Part shown: in pieces, positions 1 through 9,221 of the stretch | Layout: each line of letters begins with the position of its first letter | How positions within the stretch are numbered: position 1 is the first letter of the stretch | DNA from: Alistipes sp. UBA940 | GTDB taxonomy: Bacteria; Bacteroidota; Bacteroidia; Bacteroidales; Rikenellaceae | Assembly: GCA_002293425.1 (NCBI GenBank) | Contig: DBDE01000009.1 | Span: forward strand, 6,950 to 70,949 | Direction of reading: 5' to 3' | Length of the DNA: 64,000 nt | Made by a program: the position numbers and the translations under genes | Notes under the pieces: generated by a model | Database searches by the model: none | What the model saw: the letters and a program-made list of their open reading frames with translations, nothing else | What the model was told of the DNA's origin: nothing

Positions 1-28
1 AACGTAAGTTACTGATAGTCAAGCAAGT

Positions 29-71
29 GAGCGTTGTAAAAGAGGTCTAAAAAGCCGATTTTACGACGCTC
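29..71. repeat. Imperfect 13-bp inverted repeat upstream of the integrase
   Basis: Arms 29-41 (GAGCGTTGTAAAA) and 59-71 (TTTTACGACGCTC) are complementary at 12 of 13 positions around a 17-nt loop. It lies 89 bp before the integrase start, near the expected attL. It could be an integrase or excisionase arm site or a weak terminator; the sequence does not decide. Confidence 0.5.
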
Positions 72-159
72 ATTTCAGTTAAAAATCTTCTCAACTGCTC
101 ATTTTTGGTCATATTTGCTCATCAAGGCACGCAAAAAAACAGAAAAAACCTACAACGAA

Positions 160-1398
160 ATGGCTCGATTAAAATTACACTTGGATAGACGCCCAACGAA
201 GGACGGGAAACGGCACATTAAAATTTTGATTTCGCACAATACAACCACCGCATTATTTCCAACCGACATATTTGTCCGACCAGAACATTGGGAGGATGGA
301 GACAGCGAGACCGAGCCTCACGTCAAAAAAACCTGTCTCGGCTATAAGTTGATGAACGATATCCTCGTCGAAAAGTTCGGAGTAGCGCAGGAGCAAGTGA
401 ACACTCTCGCTTTTGACGGAGTGCTACAGACGTTTAAAACGGCCACCGATCTGAAAAATCACATTCAGGCACAGATGGATGGTAAAGGCGGAGAAGGGAG
501 TTTGGTCGCCGTTCACTTCGATAAGTTCATCGCACGACGCAATAAGGCAGGGACAGCCAATGCCTACAAGGAGACGCTCGCCAAAATCACAAAGTATAGC
601 GACGTCCGCAAACTGCGATTCGAGGACATCACGGTCGCGTGGCTGAAGAATTTCGAGACCAAACTACGCAGGGACGGGCTGGCGGTGAACTCCATCGCCC
701 GACACCTACGCGACATACGCGCTGTGTACAACGACGCCATCGACTACGACGTGGCGAGCCTCGCGACCTATCCGTTCCGACGGTTCAAAATCACACACGA
801 GGCCACGGCGAAACGCTCTCTGACAATCGACCAACTCCGACAACTGCGCGACTATCCGTGCGAACCTCACCAAGAAAAGTATCGCGACTTGTTCCTGCTC
901 ATCTTCTATCTCGGCGGAATCAATATGATCGACCTATTGAACCTCAAAGAGATAACCAATGGGCGCATAGAGTACAAACGGGCGAAGACCTCCACCCTAT
1001 ACTCAATCAAGGTCGAACCAGAGGCACAGGCAATTATCGACAAGTACCGAGGTAAGAACTATCTCATATCTCCGCTCGACAGCTATGCCGATCACAAGAA
1101 TTTCCTGCATAGGATGAATCGCAACCTGCAAGAGATCGGTACGGTTGAAATTTTACCCGGGCGCGGAGGAAAAAAGAAAAAGACCGGAGTGTTTCCCGAT
1201 CTCTCTACATATTGGGCACGCCATTCTTGGGCGAGTGTCGCCGCAGAACTCGAAATTCCAATCGAAACCATCAGTGCGATGCTGGGGCACGGCGTTGGTT
1301 CGAAAGTTACCTCCGTTTATGTTGCTTTCAACCGAAAGAAGATCGATGAGGCGAACCGGCGGGTGATCGACTTTTTGAATGGAAAATCACCACGTTAA
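160..1398 (+). CDS. int: Phage tyrosine recombinase (integrase)
   Basis: Site-specific recombinase expected to integrate and excise the prophage at tRNA-Asp. The order is an N-terminal arm-DNA-binding region, a SAM-like core-binding domain (roughly residues 100-200) and a C-terminal catalytic domain. Visible catalytic-domain elements are ARHSWAS (box II Arg region), LGHG, and the nucleophile Tyr in VTSVYVAF. The box I segment reads YLGGINMIDL, so the usual first catalytic Arg is replaced; I believe this variant is common in Bacteroidetes integrases. I chose the ATG at 160 (412 aa, MARLKLHLD) because extending to the TTG at 115 only adds a lysine-rich leader. The 3' end overlaps the convergent lysis operon by 12 bp. 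Confidence 0.93.
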   Translation: MARLKLHLDRRPTKDGKRHIKILISHNTTTALFPTDIFVRPEHWEDGDSETEPHVKKTCLGYKLMNDILVEKFGVAQEQVNTLAFDGVLQTFKTATDLKNHIQAQMDGKGGEGSLVAVHFDKFIARRNKAGTANAYKETLAKITKYSDVRKLRFEDITVAWLKNFETKLRRDGLAVNSIARHLRDIRAVYNDAIDYDVASLATYPFRRFKITHEATAKRSLTIDQLRQLRDYPCEPHQEKYRDLFLLIFYLGGINMIDLLNLKEITNGRIEYKRAKTSTLYSIKVEPEAQAIIDKYRGKNYLISPLDSYADHKNFLHRMNRNLQEIGTVEILPGRGGKKKKTGVFPDLSTYWARHSWASVAAELEIPIETISAMLGHGVGSKVTSVYVAFNRKKIDEANRRVIDFLNGKSPR

Positions 1399-1821
1399 TA
1401 CATTGTATTGCACCCCCACGCCGATGTACGGGGATAGGCCGCCAGAGGAGATCCCATATCCCGCTTGAACGCCTATGCCCCAGCGCGATGGGCGGGTGGT
1501 GACGATGGGTGTGGAGCGGTAGATTTCGAGCGCGGTGAGGTTTGGCCGAAAGCCTTCGACCACGGCGCGATAGTTGTCCGTGGCGTAAATCTTCTGCTCT
1601 ATCGGAATAGGTACCCGGATGGTGTCGCGGACGATCAACGTGTCTACCCTCACCACCTCGACATTTCGCGGAACGAACACCCGCTCCCGAATCGTGTCGC
1701 GAATCCACACCGTGTCGGTACGACCAGACACAACAGGTAGTTCGGTATTCCGTGGCCGAGCAAACCAACCGGCGAAGAACATCAAAATGAGAACGACACC
1801 CGCAACAATGATGTTTTTCAT
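1387..1821 (-). CDS. Membrane-anchored phage protein, DUF6808-like, possible spanin-type lysis factor
   Basis: 144 aa with an N-terminal membrane segment (IIVAGVVLILMFFAGWFA) followed by a periplasm-facing region with repeated R-D-T-I motifs and a glycine-rich beta C-terminus. It resembles the DUF6808 family of Bacteroidetes phages. It is last in the endolysin / holin-like / this-gene series, 2 bp after the preceding gene. Anchor topology and position suggest a spanin-like role in outer-membrane disruption. That role is inferred from context only. Confidence 0.6.
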   Translation of the reverse strand: MKNIIVAGVVLILMFFAGWFARPRNTELPVVSGRTDTVWIRDTIRERVFVPRNVEVVRVDTLIVRDTIRVPIPIEQKIYATDNYRAVVEGFRPNLTALEIYRSTPIVTTRPSRWGIGVQAGYGISSGGLSPYIGVGVQYNVLTW

Positions 1822-1823
1822 AG

Positions 1824-2219
1824 CTATTTATTTATCAATAACGGCGGAACCTCGCCAGCGTCATAGTGTCGGCCATAGTCGCTTTCCCATTGCGAATAGA
1901 CCCGCTGGACGTGCCCGTTGCCGCCCATTTTGGAGTATGCCGAAAACATCTGCCTGATGGTTTCCCAACAGTGCGGACGGTGTTCGATAACGTCCAACAG
2001 ATGAAGCCCCTGGGTTGTTATGTGGTTCTCTTCGAGGCTGGCGCAGAGCTTTTTTACCGATGTTTCGACCGAATCGAGCCGTGACTTTATCTGCTCGCTC
2101 TCCTCGCTATTCACGGCGCGCGTCTTTTTCTGCGAGCGGTTTAGGATGATGGGCAGAACTATGGTGCTGATGCTGACAGCAGCTCCGATGATCGTTACCA
2201 CTATTGTTGTCCAGTCCAT
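1824..2219 (-). CDS. Putative holin-like membrane protein of the lysis cassette
   Basis: 131 aa. One N-terminal transmembrane segment (IVVTIIGAAVSISTIVLPII) is followed by a charged region predicted to be a coiled coil (SRLDSVETSVKKL) and a soluble tail. The start at 2219 (MDWTT) is chosen because it follows the endolysin stop by one base, fitting translational coupling; a longer frame would start inside the endolysin gene. A single TM segment immediately downstream of a peptidoglycan hydrolase fits a holin or release factor. No specific holin family is recognised. Confidence 0.6.
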   Translation of the reverse strand: MDWTTIVVTIIGAAVSISTIVLPIILNRSQKKTRAVNSEESEQIKSRLDSVETSVKKLCASLEENHITTQGLHLLDVIEHRPHCWETIRQMFSAYSKMGGNGHVQRVYSQWESDYGRHYDAGEVPPLLINK

Positions 2220-2220
2220 A

Positions 2221-2634
2221 CTACAAATGAAGAATATTGTTTCGGTTGCCGCCTGCACGGAACGAGACGTGTAGCCACGAATAGCTTTTTTCGTCGATCA
2301 GCTGGTCGAACTGAATTTCGCCGGCATCCCGCATTTTGACTATCATGTCGAAGAGGCGGCGATTGTTTGCGGGTGAACCGACAGTGATGTCGGCCGCTTC
2401 GCCTTTGCAATGCTGGCTGGTCACAACCCCGCCGACAGCCTTGTTGAGCTGCGGCGAACGGAAGCCGCTATTGACGGTTATAGGTGCGCCCCACTTTTCG
2501 CGGATCGGATCGAGGAGTTTGTTTGCCAGGGTCGAGAGTGCCGCGCCATATATCGATGGTGGTGTGTTGTCAATCCCTTTTTGCGTTGCGGTATTACTCC
2601 GCGTGAGTTCTTGCATTGTAAAATATTTTGCCAT
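2221..2634 (-). CDS. Peptidase M15A-type endolysin
   Basis: 137-aa zinc peptidase of the M15 (D-Ala-D-Ala carboxypeptidase-like) family, expected to cut peptidoglycan peptides at lysis. The motifs SGFRS (56-60), SQHCKGEAAD (H75, D82) and WLHVSF (H122) supply the usual His/Asp/His zinc ligands. There is no signal peptide, so export would depend on the holin-like partner encoded next. The gene heads the leftward lysis operon and has its own promoter with the shared late-promoter palindrome just upstream. Confidence 0.9.
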   Translation of the reverse strand: MAKYFTMQELTRSNTATQKGIDNTPPSIYGAALSTLANKLLDPIREKWGAPITVNSGFRSPQLNKAVGGVVTSQHCKGEAADITVGSPANNRRLFDMIVKMRDAGEIQFDQLIDEKSYSWLHVSFRAGGNRNNILHL

Positions 2635-2655
2635 AGTTCGAGATGTTTGCTATTG

Positions 2656-2691
2656 CAAAGATAATGATTTTTCTGATTATAATACAATCAT
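2656..2691 (-). promoter_or_regulatory. Late-type promoter with palindromic site for the lysis operon
   Basis: Read on the minus strand there is a perfect -7 box TATCTTTG (2656-2663), a 21-bp spacer and an ATTG -33 element (2685-2688). The -33 element lies inside a near-palindrome CTGATTATAATACAATCAT (2673-2691). The same arrangement occurs before the scaffold and terminase operons. Confidence 0.75.
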
Positions 2692-2704
2692 AAAAGAAAT
2701 GATT

Positions 2705-2736
2705 TTTGTCGGGTCGGAAAATTTTTGCTATGTTTG
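2705..2736 (+). promoter_or_regulatory. Bacteroidetes-type promoter for the 2807-3637 cargo genes
   Basis: TTTG at 2705-2708, a 20-bp spacer, then TATGTTTG (2729-2736) match the -33 / -7 consensus exactly. It points at the small membrane protein and lipoprotein genes and diverges from the lysis promoter. Confidence 0.75.
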
Positions 2737-2806
2737 TGGTATGAAATCGACAACACCCAAGAACCCCAAATCAGTATAAATTCAATTTAACTAACAACTT
2801 AAAATT

Positions 2807-3118
2807 ATGGAAGTAGCAATTATTGTCGGGGCAATCATTCAGATGATCACGCTAATCGTTTTCTTTGTTATGGCCCATAATGTGGCTAAAATTAATAAGA
2901 AACTGCAATCTCAGGCGTTTGTTCGCAACTATATGGAGATGGCCGAAGAAGAAAAGTCGATAGGAAACAACGCAAAGGCAAAGGAATATTTGCTTCGGGC
3001 AAAGTACAGGTGCGGCAAAACACATTCATTTGATCTTATCGAATTAACAGATGGGGAATGCTCTGTAAAAGATAACGCGATCGTTAAAATAGACGAGCTG
3101 TTATCAGAACTTATCTGA
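2807..3118 (+). CDS. Small membrane-anchored protein of unknown function (prophage cargo)
   Basis: 103 aa with one N-terminal membrane helix (about residues 2-26) and a helical, charged cytoplasmic domain containing a TPR-like stretch (MAEEEKSIGNNAKAKEYLLR). It is transcribed against the surrounding late genes from its own promoter and lies 27 bp before a lipoprotein gene, so the pair is likely co-transcribed in the lysogen. No family recognised. Superinfection exclusion or host modification is possible from topology and position only. Confidence 0.65.
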   Translation: MEVAIIVGAIIQMITLIVFFVMAHNVAKINKKLQSQAFVRNYMEMAEEEKSIGNNAKAKEYLLRAKYRCGKTHSFDLIELTDGECSVKDNAIVKIDELLSELI

Positions 3119-3145
3119 TATAGTTTGCTAAAAGACTTAGAGCCT

Positions 3146-3637
3146 ATGAAAAACCTAATTTTTGTATTGCTGGCTGTCGCGCTTGTTTCTTGTGAAAAAG
3201 AGCCGAAGAATAACGGCGATGTTCCGGAAGTGCCCATTGCAGAGGGGGTGAGGATTTGGGGCTCCGATTATGAACTCGAAAAAGGGTCATATTATAGCGG
3301 ATATTATGAGATGTTGAAGCAAAGTTGTCTTGTTTTTCACATCGAATTAACTAATCCAGCTGGGATAACCGTGGAGATTTCAAAGGACTTAATCGGTAAA
3401 AGTGTGTCCTTTGAACAATCAAATAAATTTTGGTTTTTTGCAGTTGGGAATGGCGACGGAAACTTTATAACATTATCCCATGATCGTAGTAATTTCGTGG
3501 GTTATTCCGGTTGGTTTGTGGTTAAAGCCGATGAAACTTCTAATAAATGCGAACTCAAATTTGAGTTACTCCAAAACGGACAGAAAATATCTGACGGAAA
3601 TATTGCTGGGGTTTTTCAAAAAATCAGCTCTCTTTAG
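3146..3637 (+). CDS. Prophage-encoded lipoprotein of unknown function
   Basis: 163 aa from ATG 3146. The N-terminus MKNLIFVLLAVALVSC is a clear lipoprotein signal with lipobox VSC, followed by an acidic linker (EKEPKNNGD) and a beta-rich domain. Acidic residues after the lipidated Cys are compatible with surface export in Bacteroidetes. It follows the small membrane gene and converges on the tail-tip gene with 5 bp between stops. Phage lipoproteins of this layout can block superinfection; no homolog is recognised here. Confidence 0.7.
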   Translation: MKNLIFVLLAVALVSCEKEPKNNGDVPEVPIAEGVRIWGSDYELEKGSYYSGYYEMLKQSCLVFHIELTNPAGITVEISKDLIGKSVSFEQSNKFWFFAVGNGDGNFITLSHDRSNFVGYSGWFVVKADETSNKCELKFELLQNGQKISDGNIAGVFQKISSL

Positions 3638-3642
3638 GTGTT

Positions 3643-6600
3643 TCATCTAAGCATACTCACCATCTGAAAACCAAATCCACCATCGTTTTCGGAAGCATCA
3701 TCTGACGTTCTTACCTCAAAATAGGTTGACGAAGTGCCCATAAGCGTTGCCTTTATTGGTGACGAACCTCCGTTATTAAACCCCATTCCCCACACTACGA
3801 CCATATAACTGCTCGTTGTCTGTTGCCAATCGGTAGGAAAGGAAACGCGGTAATAGCCAGTGCCCAGCCTCGTGACAATTGCACTCCCGCCGTCGTGAGT
3901 ATATGCGTTTATTGATGCTGCCGAGGATGTTCCTACGACCGTCCCTTGCATTAAAATACCTACCTGAGACCCAATAGCAGGTTCAATTCTATAGCCGACA
4001 TTTATGGGAAGCCTGCCCACAACAGCCCAGCCGTAAAATGCATAATCAGTTCCTATCCCGACTAATTCTACAATTTCGCCCTGTATCTTAATGGCACTCA
4101 TCTTCCTGCCATATTCATAGAAGTAGCCATTGCCAGCAGATGCGATGGTATAACCTGCAGAATTAGCTCCGCCCGAGTCTCGGGCGTGCGCTATTCTGAT
4201 TAATCGTCCGCTTTGCGTTACATCCCAAATCAACTGTAAATTTCCTCCGGGTAAATCTCCTGCCCATATAATGGTATTATCCGTTTTTTCCGAAATAACA
4301 CTATTATCTGCTGGTCCTCTCATTACAAACGGGCTCCTGAAAGTTCCTTTGACTATGACGTTTGTGAGTTCGGAGTTTTGGATGGTGGCATTTTCAACGT
4401 TGAGATTTCCGTTGGCGTCCCAGTTGATAGCTCCGTCGGCAAGATGTCCACTGCCATTGGGATTAAGGGCGATTTCGGTGCCGATCTGAAAGCCTGCGTT
4501 TTGGATAATGAGGGTTTTACGAATCGTATCCCAGTCGAGATAGGTAACACCATCTCCAACGTGCAAGTTTCCGCCTGACAGGTCAAAGTAAGTAAATCCG
4601 TCGCTCGATCGGATCATTCCGGTGGTGATTTGGCCGGGTAGGATTTCGGTGTAACCAAAAAGGGGTGCAAAACTGCGCGTGCCGTCCTGCTCGCTGTTCA
4701 GGCCGCCGACCACCAGCCAATAATAGTTCCCCTCCTCGAAGGCCGTCCGAGCCGTGGTCTCGACAAAGAACGACCCGTCCGTGCCGTTTCGACTGACCCG
4801 CGCATAGATCCAATAGAATTTATTCTTTTCCAAAGAGAAACTCTTCAAAGGAATAGTCCACGAACGATACTCACTGGCCGGACGCACCGAAGTGCCATTT
4901 GTGCCGCTGGAACTTTTGCCGTCTATGTTGTCTATGCCGAGCGTTTGGTGCTGAATATATGCCGCACCCCCGCTACCGCCCGAGATGACAAGCGTGTTCG
5001 TCGATGGGGTATACTCAATCCGCGGCGCACGGCTATCAACCGTATTACTTGTCCGGCTCGTTACGAACCGGAACTGTCCCATCTTGTTGCCCGCGATATA
5101 CTGCATAGAGGCGACAGACACGGGGTTGATGCTCTCGGAGAACTCGGTGAACACATCGCCAAGCTTTCCGCGAAGTTCCTGGATGTCTCTCCATCTGCGC
5201 CGTTCCAATCGCGTTATTTCGCGTTGTTGCTCGTCGATCACCACCTCCTGCTGAGGTATTTCGGCCAGCTCGCCCCGGAGACCGCCGCCGAATACGATAT
5301 TCGTCAGTTCCAGTTCGGGCTTATAGGGTTCGTGCAGGTACTCTTTGATGGCCGCGATGCGGATGAGCGACCCGTCCGGATGGAACTGCGGATCGGTGAA
5401 GTTCACATAACCTCCGGCCACAATTTTGTCTTCGATAGCGTCCCAATTCGCCTGCGCCCAAATGCCATCCATCTGACCCTTGAACGTGAAACGCAGCTCT
5501 TCGTTCTCGTACTTGTAACGCACGGCCTCTTTGAGCAAGTCTCGTTCGCCGTTGTCAATGTAGGTTTGCGGCATCTTCATCCCGAACAATGCGTATGTAT
5601 CGCCAACTGCCAACCTGCCGTCCGGAATAAAGCCGCCATAGTCACTGTCGGTTATGAGTTTGAAACGCCGCTCGGAGTGGTTATAGCCATCACTTGCATC
5701 GTTCTCACCCTGTTGTACGCCGAGTTCACGACCCGCGAGCCGACCCGTCTGCGGCACGAATACCATCTGCTCGCCAGGGATGCGCATCGAGGCATAGTTC
5801 AGATCGTCGGGAATGGTCGTGTCGAACACGTCACAAAATACCGACCCCGCATCTGCACCGGTGACGATTGCGGCGGCCACCGCAGTATCGTACTCAGCGT
5901 ATTCTGCACCATCGTAGATCCAGGCAATTTTCGTTATCGTCCCGACTCGTTTGGGGTAGGCTTCGGTCAACTCAATAAACGCTTCCCGCCGCGAGGTTTG
6001 CGGAACTCCCACGCGGACGAGGTTAGTCCCGTCAGCGGAGGTTTGATACTCGCGGGCGAGGGTAGAGTCATAGCCCGTTTCGTCCTGAAAATACGTGCCG
6101 TCGAACCGAATGGTCGTATCTTTCGGCAACAGCAAAGTCTGTGATCCGTATGTTTTGAACTCAATGTTCCTTTCACCGCCTTTGACATAGAGTTTATGGA
6201 TCGGGCGGGACTGGTCGAAGTTCCCACGGCCGATACCCGGGACAAATCCATTGCCTTGTCCGTAAGAGAGTTTGAGCGGTGCATCACGGTTGTACTCGAC
6301 CTTTTTCAGCGAGATAGTCTTGTTGTTCACCTCCCACTCGGTCTTAAATGCCTCGGCCACCAATCGCAGTGCCTCCATACATGACACTCCGTTGAATTGA
6401 ATATTCTGCTGGACATTGCTGGTGATGCACTGTCCGATTTGCCACTCGGTGCCGTCCCAATCGCCCGTGTCGAAGTGGTTCATATTGCGAACCACTGCTT
6501 CCAAAAACTCTTCGGGCCGAGCCTGTCGTGGGAATACCTGCCGAGCGTCGGGCTCGTTGATGAAAATCCGGTCGTACAGCAACTCCTGATAGGCATAGAG

Positions 6601-6873
6601 CTTCAGCGTGTATTCATAATTGCGGTTGGCGTTTTTTGTGAAGTCCGAGGGGTTATAGAGCGTGTACTTGCGCCCTTTAAACTCGACGTACGAACCGACG
6701 GGGATTTCGAGGAATGCCGTGTGGATACCATTAGGGATTTGCGGCAATGAGAAGTTGAGCGTCACCGCGTGTTCACCCATTACCTGCCATCTGCGGAAAC
6801 TCGAAGTATCGAAAGTCACCGTCGCCAATAGCCCCTCATTGTTGGGCTTATAAATATTGATTTTGCTCTCCAT
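3643..6873 (-). CDS. Tail-tip / baseplate hub (Tal-like) protein
   Basis: 1076 aa. The N-terminal ~370 residues look like a tail-associated hub (early beta-rich segment, then RNMNHFDTGDWDG and a long beta region). A short helical segment (EQQREITRLERRRWRDIQEL, about 550-570) follows. The C-terminal half is glycine- and asparagine-rich beta repeat (AINWDANGNLNVENATI), typical of tail spikes or phage side-fibre regions. The length and position after the distal tail and fibre genes fit the last structural gene of the tail operon. Family assignment is by architecture, not by a specific motif. Confidence 0.75.
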   Translation of the reverse strand: MESKINIYKPNNEGLLATVTFDTSSFRRWQVMGEHAVTLNFSLPQIPNGIHTAFLEIPVGSYVEFKGRKYTLYNPSDFTKNANRNYEYTLKLYAYQELLYDRIFINEPDARQVFPRQARPEEFLEAVVRNMNHFDTGDWDGTEWQIGQCITSNVQQNIQFNGVSCMEALRLVAEAFKTEWEVNNKTISLKKVEYNRDAPLKLSYGQGNGFVPGIGRGNFDQSRPIHKLYVKGGERNIEFKTYGSQTLLLPKDTTIRFDGTYFQDETGYDSTLAREYQTSADGTNLVRVGVPQTSRREAFIELTEAYPKRVGTITKIAWIYDGAEYAEYDTAVAAAIVTGADAGSVFCDVFDTTIPDDLNYASMRIPGEQMVFVPQTGRLAGRELGVQQGENDASDGYNHSERRFKLITDSDYGGFIPDGRLAVGDTYALFGMKMPQTYIDNGERDLLKEAVRYKYENEELRFTFKGQMDGIWAQANWDAIEDKIVAGGYVNFTDPQFHPDGSLIRIAAIKEYLHEPYKPELELTNIVFGGGLRGELAEIPQQEVVIDEQQREITRLERRRWRDIQELRGKLGDVFTEFSESINPVSVASMQYIAGNKMGQFRFVTSRTSNTVDSRAPRIEYTPSTNTLVISGGSGGAAYIQHQTLGIDNIDGKSSSGTNGTSVRPASEYRSWTIPLKSFSLEKNKFYWIYARVSRNGTDGSFFVETTARTAFEEGNYYWLVVGGLNSEQDGTRSFAPLFGYTEILPGQITTGMIRSSDGFTYFDLSGGNLHVGDGVTYLDWDTIRKTLIIQNAGFQIGTEIALNPNGSGHLADGAINWDANGNLNVENATIQNSELTNVIVKGTFRSPFVMRGPADNSVISEKTDNTIIWAGDLPGGNLQLIWDVTQSGRLIRIAHARDSGGANSAGYTIASAGNGYFYEYGRKMSAIKIQGEIVELVGIGTDYAFYGWAVVGRLPINVGYRIEPAIGSQVGILMQGTVVGTSSAASINAYTHDGGSAIVTRLGTGYYRVSFPTDWQQTTSSYMVVVWGMGFNNGGSSPIKATLMGTSSTYFEVRTSDDASENDGGFGFQMVSMLR

Positions 6874-6875
6874 AA

Positions 6876-9221
6876 TTAACTATTTACTACTACGGCCCAC
6901 TGTTCAAGGCGTGTATAGACAGACTTAAATACTTCTCCCAGATACTGACTGTCAGCTCGTATTATACATTCTCCTCTGTATGGATTAGGACTGCCTGTCT
7001 GCCAGTCTTTGGGATTATGCCTAAAAGAATCTGCGCCAGGGTTGCCAATACCAGATACATCTACGTCGCCAATTTGTATTTCTTGCAGTTGACTATGCCC
7101 TATGAAGATATTGTATCCGTTATTGCTATTACCAGTCGAACCAGATGTATCCCATCCCGAAAGGTCAATTCTTTTTAATGCAGAATCGCCACCCACAGAT
7201 GTAGTATATGTCTGAAAACCAGTAATACCAAACCTTGATCCTATTTTTGTTCGTTTGTTTCCTAAACTATTTTTGGGTATAACTAATTCTTCCAATGCCT
7301 GAAACTTGCCGACACTATATCCGTCCCCGACTACTGTGCCGGTTGTTGTATTTCCATATAGTACCGGGTTATCGTGAATAACGGTTGGAAGAATAAGTTT
7401 AGTAACATTTCTAAGGTTGCTGAATGCAAATTCTACTCCATAACTTCTAATTTCTTCAAGACTTACCCACGATGATAAATCTAAAATACTTACTTTCCCG
7501 AAAGTATATATGCCAGCACGACCGCCAGCCAGGCCCCGAACACGGGTTAAATTTTTAAGAACGCTAAGATCAATTTTCTCAAGATTATTAATGGACCAAA
7601 GTAAATTACCCTCTAAATATGTAGTATTTGCATATCTACTGCCAAAAACTATTTCTCTAACATCCACACGATTTATATTATCTCGTCTTCCAAGTTCATC
7701 ATATAGTCCAATAACAGCATTTGTTCCACCCCACCCATTAGCAGAAGTATCATTTAAACCCATTCCAGACCCCAGTGCGGAAAAATTATGCCATACCCCA
7801 TCACCTGTTAAAACTCTGCTCTTCTTATAATCGGCACTTTCGCCAACCCAATATTTCAGATCAAATTTAGGACAGCCATTGGGCACAAGTATCTCTCCAT
7901 TAGTTTCACCAGATTGAGGATTAGTAATTATTTTATAATCCGTTGGGGTAGTTGCGCTGGGAGTAGCATATTCTCGAATATTTATCGAACCTACATTGTC
8001 TGGTCCAAACCCGAGGGAGGGCGTAATAACAAGATCGTTAGTTCCGCTGCTCGTATCTTCACCAAACAGTTCTATCACTGGCCCACCGGCGTGAATGTTC
8101 TGTGTCATCCGCGCAAAGAACCTTGCGTCGGGTGAATTGGTCGAGAACATATTTGTTACGTCGGTAACGATCGAGCCTTCTCCCATCTCGGGTTTATCGG
8201 CAAGATCATTATAGTTCCCACTTGTTGCCACGGGCGCAAGTTGCGGCTTGTTCCGAATAAAGTCTTTTGCCGAATCGTCTTCCTGCGCCCAGTCTGATTG
8301 AATTTGCTGGTCGGGAATATGGACTTCCTGAAAAGTACCCATCGCACTATTATCATTATTCGGGACAAAAGCATACTGTTTGCCAGCAATAATACCTGTT
8401 GCGTCAACTTCTACATTCCCGCTCCCGCTTCCCGGTTCACCTTTTGGGATGGTCCCCGAGACAGAGTAGATAGGAACACCCTCTTCGGTAACCCCTGTTT
8501 GTAAAAACACCAACACGGGCGTGGAGTTAGGCTCACTCGCCGTCAATTCTCCGCCCCTGATTTCAGGAACAAATCCTCTGTCTCCTTTTGGAATACCAAA
8601 ATTAAGTGTGTATATAGGTGCACCGCTTTCAGGGTCTGTGCCACTTTCTGCCATTTCAACAGTAGGTGGTACCCCCTCTCCAAGAACGATTGTCGTTCCC
8701 GCCTCTAAAATGGGTGTTTTCCCGTCTTCCGCCGCTGCCGCTGCGTCGCGCGCCTCTTGTGCCGCATCACGAGCGTCCTGTGCCGCTAAATCGGCATCAT
8801 TTGCCGCCTCTACTGCTGGGGCTTGTAGTTCAGCTTTTTGAGCCTCGGTCAGGTTGGTATACTTTAATCTCAAATCTTCGGCCGAAATAAGATTTTGCCA
8901 CCCTTCTGCGGCCGTATACCTATACTGGATATATCCATTTGCGTATTGAAACTCGGGCGTCTGACCATTTTGAGCAAGCGGAAAACCCATCTCAAATGTA
9001 GGTTCAGTTTCTGTTCCGCCCTTTGTCACGGTCGGCTCGCTACCATAAGGCAGGGTTTTCATTGTGATGAAAATATTCGGACTGTCGCCCCTTTCGCCTT
9101 TTAGAAGACTCATTTGTGCCTTTGCACTTTGCCCGGTTGTTCTATCCTGCCCGAAAATATCGAACCGTGTCGGATCGGTCGCTACCGGAAACTCGCTTAC
9201 CTTTCTTAAAATTTTTGCCAT
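6876..9221 (-). CDS. Tail fibre with GxxG-rich shaft and leucine-rich-like C-terminal domain
   Basis: 781 aa. The N-terminal region contains a conserved fibre attachment segment and an Ala/Asp helical stretch (DAQEARDAAAAAEDG type repeats). Next come short collagen-like pieces (KGDRG, PKGEPGSGSG) and a linker common in Bacteroidetes phage fibres (QSDWAQEDDSAKDFIRNKP). The last ~280 residues have spaced Leu/Ile positions (LEKIDLSVLKNLTRV, ALEELVIPKNS, LKRIDLSGWD) resembling BspA-type leucine-rich repeats, a plausible receptor-binding domain. It overlaps the distal tail gene by one base and lies between it and the hub gene. Confidence 0.78.
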   Translation of the reverse strand: MAKILRKVSEFPVATDPTRFDIFGQDRTTGQSAKAQMSLLKGERGDSPNIFITMKTLPYGSEPTVTKGGTETEPTFEMGFPLAQNGQTPEFQYANGYIQYRYTAAEGWQNLISAEDLRLKYTNLTEAQKAELQAPAVEAANDADLAAQDARDAAQEARDAAAAAEDGKTPILEAGTTIVLGEGVPPTVEMAESGTDPESGAPIYTLNFGIPKGDRGFVPEIRGGELTASEPNSTPVLVFLQTGVTEEGVPIYSVSGTIPKGEPGSGSGNVEVDATGIIAGKQYAFVPNNDNSAMGTFQEVHIPDQQIQSDWAQEDDSAKDFIRNKPQLAPVATSGNYNDLADKPEMGEGSIVTDVTNMFSTNSPDARFFARMTQNIHAGGPVIELFGEDTSSGTNDLVITPSLGFGPDNVGSINIREYATPSATTPTDYKIITNPQSGETNGEILVPNGCPKFDLKYWVGESADYKKSRVLTGDGVWHNFSALGSGMGLNDTSANGWGGTNAVIGLYDELGRRDNINRVDVREIVFGSRYANTTYLEGNLLWSINNLEKIDLSVLKNLTRVRGLAGGRAGIYTFGKVSILDLSSWVSLEEIRSYGVEFAFSNLRNVTKLILPTVIHDNPVLYGNTTTGTVVGDGYSVGKFQALEELVIPKNSLGNKRTKIGSRFGITGFQTYTTSVGGDSALKRIDLSGWDTSGSTGNSNNGYNIFIGHSQLQEIQIGDVDVSGIGNPGADSFRHNPKDWQTGSPNPYRGECIIRADSQYLGEVFKSVYTRLEQWAVVVNS

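Noticed and set aside
115..159. Integrase start at TTG 115
   Set aside because: The ATG at 160 directly precedes the conserved N-terminal domain; the extension is low-complexity and lysine-rich.
4945..6144. 399-codon open frame on the plus strand
   Set aside because: Antisense to the tail-tip gene; no recognisable domain.
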